Part shown: positions 6,102 through 9,586 of the stretch, piece after piece
How positions within the stretch are numbered: position 1 is the stretch's first letter
Layout: the number at the start of each line of letters is the position of its first letter
Assembly (NCBI GenBank): GCA_937902945.1
Contig: CALEMD010000283.1
Location: 1 to 9,586, forward strand
Reading direction: 5' to 3'
DNA from: an uncultured Erysipelotrichaceae bacterium
GTDB lineage: Bacteria; Bacillota_I; Bacilli_A; Erysipelotrichales; Erysipelotrichaceae
Length of the DNA stretch: 9,586 nucleotides
Program-made: the position numbers and the translations under genes
Notes under the pieces: model-generated
Seen by the model: only the letters and a program-made list of their open reading frames with translations
Told to the model about the DNA's origin: nothing
Databases searched by the model: none

Positions 6102-7391
6102 ATGTCGTTATTAACAGGAGAAATGCGGCATCATCTGAATGGACATAAAGATCTGACAGATCATGCTGAAGTTCTGAAGGTTTCTGCACCGGATGTAGTT
6201 TATATACCTCTAGTAAATGGAAACGCTCCCTGCCAGCCGCTGGTCAAGGTTGGCGATGAAGTCAAAATAGGAACAAAGATTGCTGAAAGAAATGACCATT
6301 TTTATCTGCCTCTATTTTCGTCTGTTTCCGGTACAGTAACTGGAATTCAGAAGAAGCTTACAGGCGGTATGGCAATGGCGGATCACCTAGTGATTCAGAA
6401 TGATCATCAGAATACAGAAGAGAGATCATTCGCACCAATTGATTATCAGAGTGTTACAAGAGAGGAGCTGATTGATTTTGTGAAGAATGCAGGCATGCTT
6501 GGCTGCGGAGGCGCTGGATTCCCAACCTATGTCAAGTACATGAAACCTGATAAAGTTGATCTCTTGATTATCAACGCAGTTGAATGCGAACCGTATCTGA
6601 CTACGGATTACCGCATGTGCTTTCTGCATACGGATCTTCTGAAGACGGGAGTGCAGGCGTTCTTTAAGCTTTCTATGGCAAAGAAATGCTGCATTGCTGT
6701 AAAGGAAGACAAAGCAGAATTGATAGCATTGCTGCAGAAAACATTTGCAGATGTACAGGGAGTTGAAGTCAAGACTGTTCCTGATAAATATCCGATGGGA
6801 TGGGAAAGAGAGCTTGTCTGGGAGATTACCCGCAAGCGCTATGATAAACTGCCTATCGCAGCTGGATGCATTATCAATAATGCAACAACAGCTATTGCAC
6901 TTGGTGATGCCATTGAGAATGGCATGCCAATCCGCAGCAAGCTTGTGACAGTATCCGGAGACGGGGTCAAAGAACCGCACAATGTAGAAGCAGTGATCGG
7001 GACAAGTGCTCATGATCTGGTTCTTGCATGCGGGGGATATACTTCCGATGATGTTCTGCTGATGGCAGGCGGCCCAATGATGGGCAAGACGATACCGAAT
7101 GATGCATTTGCAATTGGACCTACAAACAACGGACTGACTGTCATGCAGCATCGTGAACCGTTCAGCGTTAAATGCCTGCGCTGCGGCAAGTGCACGGAAA
7201 CATGTCCTGCAGGATTGCAGCCTGTGCGCATCAATATGAGCACAACAATCAAGGATATCAATGCTTTGAAAAAATTGAGTGTCAATGATTGCATTGAATG
7301 CGGTCTATGCACATATGTCTGCCCATCTATGCTTGATGTGACAGAAGGAATCCGGAAAGCCAAGAAGTATATGGCTCTGGTAAAGAAATAA
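6102..7391 (+). CDS. rnfC: Rnf complex subunit C (Fe-S/flavin electron-input subunit)
   Basis: RnfC is the peripheral cytoplasmic-side subunit of the Rnf ferredoxin:NAD+ oxidoreductase. It binds FMN and NAD(H) and two [4Fe-4S] clusters, and links to the membrane subunits. The 429-residue protein has the usual domains: an N-terminal barrel-sandwich domain (about 25-100), the nucleotide-binding Rossmann-like domain with LGCGGAGFPTYVK at 133-145 and NAVECEPY at 158-165, a SLBB region (about 245-300), and a ferredoxin domain. The latter holds C358/C361/C364/C368 (CLRCGKCTETCP) and C397/C400/C403/C407 (CIECGLCTYVCP). It lacks the long alanine/lysine-rich C-terminal tail of proteobacterial RnfC, as is normal in Firmicutes. 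It is first in the operon; rnfD starts 14 bases after its stop. The start is backed by AAGGAAAGG 11 bases upstream. Confidence 0.96.
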   Translation: MSLLTGEMRHHLNGHKDLTDHAEVLKVSAPDVVYIPLVNGNAPCQPLVKVGDEVKIGTKIAERNDHFYLPLFSSVSGTVTGIQKKLTGGMAMADHLVIQNDHQNTEERSFAPIDYQSVTREELIDFVKNAGMLGCGGAGFPTYVKYMKPDKVDLLIINAVECEPYLTTDYRMCFLHTDLLKTGVQAFFKLSMAKKCCIAVKEDKAELIALLQKTFADVQGVEVKTVPDKYPMGWERELVWEITRKRYDKLPIAAGCIINNATTAIALGDAIENGMPIRSKLVTVSGDGVKEPHNVEAVIGTSAHDLVLACGGYTSDDVLLMAGGPMMGKTIPNDAFAIGPTNNGLTVMQHREPFSVKCLRCGKCTETCPAGLQPVRINMSTTIKDINALKKLSVNDCIECGLCTYVCPSMLDVTEGIRKAKKYMALVKK

Positions 7392-7405
7392 GGGGAGGAC
7401 AGAAG

Positions 7406-8929
7406 ATGAAATTTACATTTAAACCTTCACCGAACTACCGGACAAACCAATCGACTTCCGGCATCATGAGAGATGTGGCATTGGGTCTGTTAGCAGTCAC
7501 GGTATTCAGTGTTATCTATTATTCAATGCATTATGGAACACAGTATGGCCTGCGCATCATCATCATGATGGTCATTGCTGTTGTCAGTGCTCTTGCTACT
7601 GAAGCACTCTATTTCAAAGCAACGAAACAGGATGTCAAGAAGGGCCTGATGGGATCCTATGGATGGATCACAGCAATGATTCTTGTGCTGATATCCAACG
7701 TGAATGTCAGCTACTATGCGATCTGCTTTTCAACAGTGACTGCAATATTCTTCGGCAAACTGGTATTCGGCGGTTTCGGACAGAATATATTCAACCCAGC
7801 AGCATTCGGTGAAGCAATTGTCATGACGGCATTCGGTGCCAGTGTGATTTCCGACTTCACAACCGGAGCAACTCCGGCAACAGCAATGGGCTCAGCAGGC
7901 TGGATGATGTCCTCATCCAGTGCTGTTGCTTCTTTTGCTGGAAATTACGGCGGCATCTTGAATATGTTCCTTGGCAACTATACAAGCACTATTGGCAGTA
8001 CAAGTGCAATTCTTCTGCTGATTGTCTTCGCATTCCTTGTATGGCGCAAAGACATTGACTGGAGAATGCCTGTATTCTATGTCGGTACAAGTTTTGTATT
8101 GGCACTTGTGATCGGCATGATGCACGGTGCTGGAGCTATGTATCCTGTTCTGTATATTCTTACAGGCGGAATCATGTTCGGAGCAGTATTCATGATCACT
8201 GATCCGGTAACTACTCCAATCTCCATACCTGGCCGCATCGTATATGCAGTTGGAGCGGCATGCCTGACAATGATCATCCGTTATAAATCAAATCTGGCAG
8301 ATGGTGTACTGTATTCGATCCTGCTGATGAATATGCTGACACCGGCTATTGATAAGATGATGGATGGCAATCAGATCAAGGATGCAGCAAAGCTCCGCAA
8401 TAATCTATTGATCGTTTCTGCCTGCAGCATTGCAGTCGTACTGCTTGTTGGCATTACGGTAACACCGACTGAAGCATCATCTTCACAGGGAACCGGAAGC
8501 GGTACTGCTGAAACAGGCGGGACAGCTTCAGCGGGAACACCGATTGCTCTTTCAGATGACTATGCAGACTATAAGGCAGAATGCACAGAAAGCAGCAATG
8601 ACGGAACCACAGCAGTCTATGCCTGCACAGCAAGAGGATTCGGACTGATAGATCCGGATGGAATAGCGACTGCTACAGGACACGAATATGCAAGAAATGA
8701 AGCAGAGATCACAGTTGATATAGCAGGGAAGAAAATCACTTCCTATAAGCTGACAGTATTCGGAGATACAGCTGATATTGGAGACAAGGCAACAACAGAT
8801 GATGCACTTGCTCAGTATGCAGATAAGACAATCGATGATTCTGTTGATGCAACTACAGGCGCAACATATACAAGCAAATCCATGGCAGCCATGGGAGCAG
8901 CGGCACTGAATGCAGCTGCTGGAAACTAG
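7406..8929 (+). CDS. rnfD: Rnf complex subunit D fused to an extra C-terminal FMN-binding domain
   Basis: RnfD is the multi-span membrane subunit carrying covalent FMN. Residues 1-320 are the normal core, with PAAFGEAIVMTAFG at 131-144, the flavinylation site TTGATPAT (FMN on T156), ITDPVTTP at 264-271 and the usual end-of-core segment MNMLTPAID at 309-316. Normal RnfD stops soon after this at 310-350 residues. Here a charged stretch leads to an additional hydrophobic helix (about 333-353), a Ser/Thr/Gly/Ala-rich linker (355-378) and an FMN-binding domain (about 380-507). That domain has FGDTADIGDKA at 452-462, comparable to the GETxGLG segment of RnfG, and DATTGATYTSKS at 481-492 with predicted FMN threonine T487. 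The added helix would place the domain outside, where ApbE acts. The SD GGGGAGG (7392-7398) is seven bases before ATG 7406. Part of the domain is repeated almost exactly in rnfG. Confidence 0.93.
   Translation: MKFTFKPSPNYRTNQSTSGIMRDVALGLLAVTVFSVIYYSMHYGTQYGLRIIIMMVIAVVSALATEALYFKATKQDVKKGLMGSYGWITAMILVLISNVNVSYYAICFSTVTAIFFGKLVFGGFGQNIFNPAAFGEAIVMTAFGASVISDFTTGATPATAMGSAGWMMSSSSAVASFAGNYGGILNMFLGNYTSTIGSTSAILLLIVFAFLVWRKDIDWRMPVFYVGTSFVLALVIGMMHGAGAMYPVLYILTGGIMFGAVFMITDPVTTPISIPGRIVYAVGAACLTMIIRYKSNLADGVLYSILLMNMLTPAIDKMMDGNQIKDAAKLRNNLLIVSACSIAVVLLVGITVTPTEASSSQGTGSGTAETGGTASAGTPIALSDDYADYKAECTESSNDGTTAVYACTARGFGLIDPDGIATATGHEYARNEAEITVDIAGKKITSYKLTVFGDTADIGDKATTDDALAQYADKTIDDSVDATTGATYTSKSMAAMGAAALNAAAGN
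8555..8618 (+). repeat. Direct repeat copy 1, inside the added domain of rnfD
   Basis: This is the visible match to 9523-9586: 63 of 64 bases are identical at an offset of 968. The only difference is T8563 against C9531, a silent TAT/TAC tyrosine change. It encodes residues 384 to 405 of RnfD. Left of 8555 similarity falls quickly, with only short matches such as GCTCT. The right end cannot be set because copy 2 is cut by the window edge. Confidence 0.97.
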
Positions 8930-8946
8930 GAAGGGGGATACTTTAG

Positions 8947-9586
8947 ATGAATAAGGATTCTACAGCATATAAAGTCATACTTCTTGGTGTTCTATGTGCA
9001 GTATGCGGAACATTGCTTTCAGCAGTCAACAGTGTGACAGCACCGATTATTGAAGAAGCATCTATTGCCGCTGAGAAGCAGAACCTGGAACTCATTTATC
9101 CAGGAGCAACTTTCACTGAAGCAGAAAATACGGATACTACCGGACTGATTACCGGCGTCTATGAAGCAGAGGGAAAAGGATATATCTATAAGATTGAGAC
9201 AATCGGATATAACTCTTCTGGATTTACATTCCTGATTGCATTCAACAATGATGGATCGGTTGGCGGTTATGCGGCAATCACGCAGAATGAATCGCCAGGA
9301 TTCGGAGCCCGCTGCTTTGAGGATGATTACACTAATACAGTGAAGTCATTGACTTCTGCTGATGCATTCCCGCTGCTTACCGGCGCAACTATTACAAGTA
9401 CAGCAGTCGTTAAGGGAATTGATGCAGCAAAGGCATGCTTTAATGAGACGATGGGCATCACCTATGATGCAACTGCTACAGCAGCACCGGCAGAAACAAA
9501 AGGTGAAACATTGGCTCTAGCTGATGACTACGCAGACTATAAGGCAGAATGCACAGAAAGCAGCAATGACGGAACCACAGCAGTCT
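8947..9586 (+). CDS. rnfG: Rnf complex subunit G with a C-terminal added domain, right end beyond the window
   Basis: RnfG is anchored by one N-terminal helix (about 8-30) and carries a covalent FMN in its extracytoplasmic domain, passing electrons within the Rnf complex. Residues 35-165 form the normal FMN-binding domain: NESPGFGARCFEDDY at 114-128 corresponds to the GETxGLG segment, and LLTGATITSTAVVKGID at 143-159 carries the flavinylation motif with T148. A typical RnfG would end about 15-30 residues later. Here an Ala/Thr-rich linker (173-189) leads into a second domain starting at about 190. Its first 21 complete residues from D193 are identical to RnfD from D384. The gene runs off the right edge after 213 codons without a stop. 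The SD AGGAAGGGGG (8928-8937), overlapping the rnfD stop, is nine bases before ATG 8947. It is the third gene of the operon. Confidence 0.93.
   Translation, partial: MNKDSTAYKVILLGVLCAVCGTLLSAVNSVTAPIIEEASIAAEKQNLELIYPGATFTEAENTDTTGLITGVYEAEGKGYIYKIETIGYNSSGFTFLIAFNNDGSVGGYAAITQNESPGFGARCFEDDYTNTVKSLTSADAFPLLTGATITSTAVVKGIDAAKACFNETMGITYDATATAAPAETKGETLALADDYADYKAECTESSNDGTTAV
9523..9586 (+). repeat. Direct repeat copy 2, inside the added domain of rnfG (continues past the window)
   Basis: This is the second copy of the 8555-8618 segment, one mismatch in 64 bases, cut by the window edge. The last 55 bases (9532-9586) are fully identical to copy 1, so the repeat very probably continues. It is read in the same frame as copy 1, so both subunits carry the same domain sequence. 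Confidence 0.97.

Noticed and set aside
6426..7151. A 241-residue minus-strand open frame
   Set aside because: It is antisense to rnfC, whose Fe-S and nucleotide-binding motifs prove the plus strand. The cysteine- and histidine-rich minus-strand product has no family features.
8927..8947. Possible frameshift joining rnfD and rnfG into one polyprotein because of the shared domain
   Set aside because: rnfD ends in a normal TAG after a complete domain, and rnfG has its own strong SD and ATG with a proper membrane anchor.
8555..9586. Mobile element or transposon end as the source of the direct repeat
   Set aside because: The repeat is coding, in frame in both genes, and no terminal inverted repeats, target duplications or transposase sequence were seen around it.

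Overview
The window looks like a chromosomal piece of a low-to-mid G+C, anaerobic Firmicute. The signs are purine-rich Shine-Dalgarno (SD) sequences, a type III glutamine synthetase, a CadD-type transporter, a GSP13/CvfD-like S1 protein, and an Rnf cluster in the order C-D-G. A gut-type lineage such as Erysipelotrichia is possible, but that assignment is inference only.

Layout. (1) 1-1468, minus: a type III glutamine synthetase, cut by the window's left edge. (2) 1645-2447, minus: a two-gene unit, a divergent-PAP2 (DUF212/YuiD) membrane protein followed by an Nfu-type Fe-S scaffold, ending in a terminator that overlaps the last nfu codons. (3) 2529-4174, plus: an S1-domain RNA-binding protein overlapping glucose-6-phosphate isomerase by 4 bases. 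It is transcribed divergently from unit 2 across a compact, nearly symmetrical promoter region. (4) 4244-4822, plus: a CadD-family transporter directly behind the pgi terminator. (5) 4871-6013, minus: lipoprotein ApbE, the FAD:protein FMN transferase. (6) 6102-9586, plus: rnfC, rnfD and a right-truncated rnfG, divergent from apbE.

How the genes work together. RnfC-D-G belong to the ion-pumping ferredoxin:NAD+ oxidoreductase. ApbE supplies the covalent FMN groups of RnfD and RnfG, and here it shares an intergenic control region with the operon. Nfu could help deliver Fe-S clusters to proteins such as RnfC, although the link is only functional.

The most unusual feature is in the Rnf operon. 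RnfD is about 507 residues instead of the usual 310-350. After the normal RnfD core it has an extra predicted membrane helix, a low-complexity linker and an FMN-binding domain with its own TGAT flavinylation motif. RnfG, besides its normal TGAT site, runs into a copy of the same added domain. The two copies differ at only one base over the 64 bases visible before the window ends. The complex may therefore carry additional covalent FMNs on paired, recently duplicated or gene-converted domains.

No rRNA, tRNA, CRISPR array or insertion sequence was seen. No gene-free stretch exceeds 300 bases; the longest (1469-1644) is very A+T-rich and holds a possible glnN promoter plus the end of the nfu terminator.
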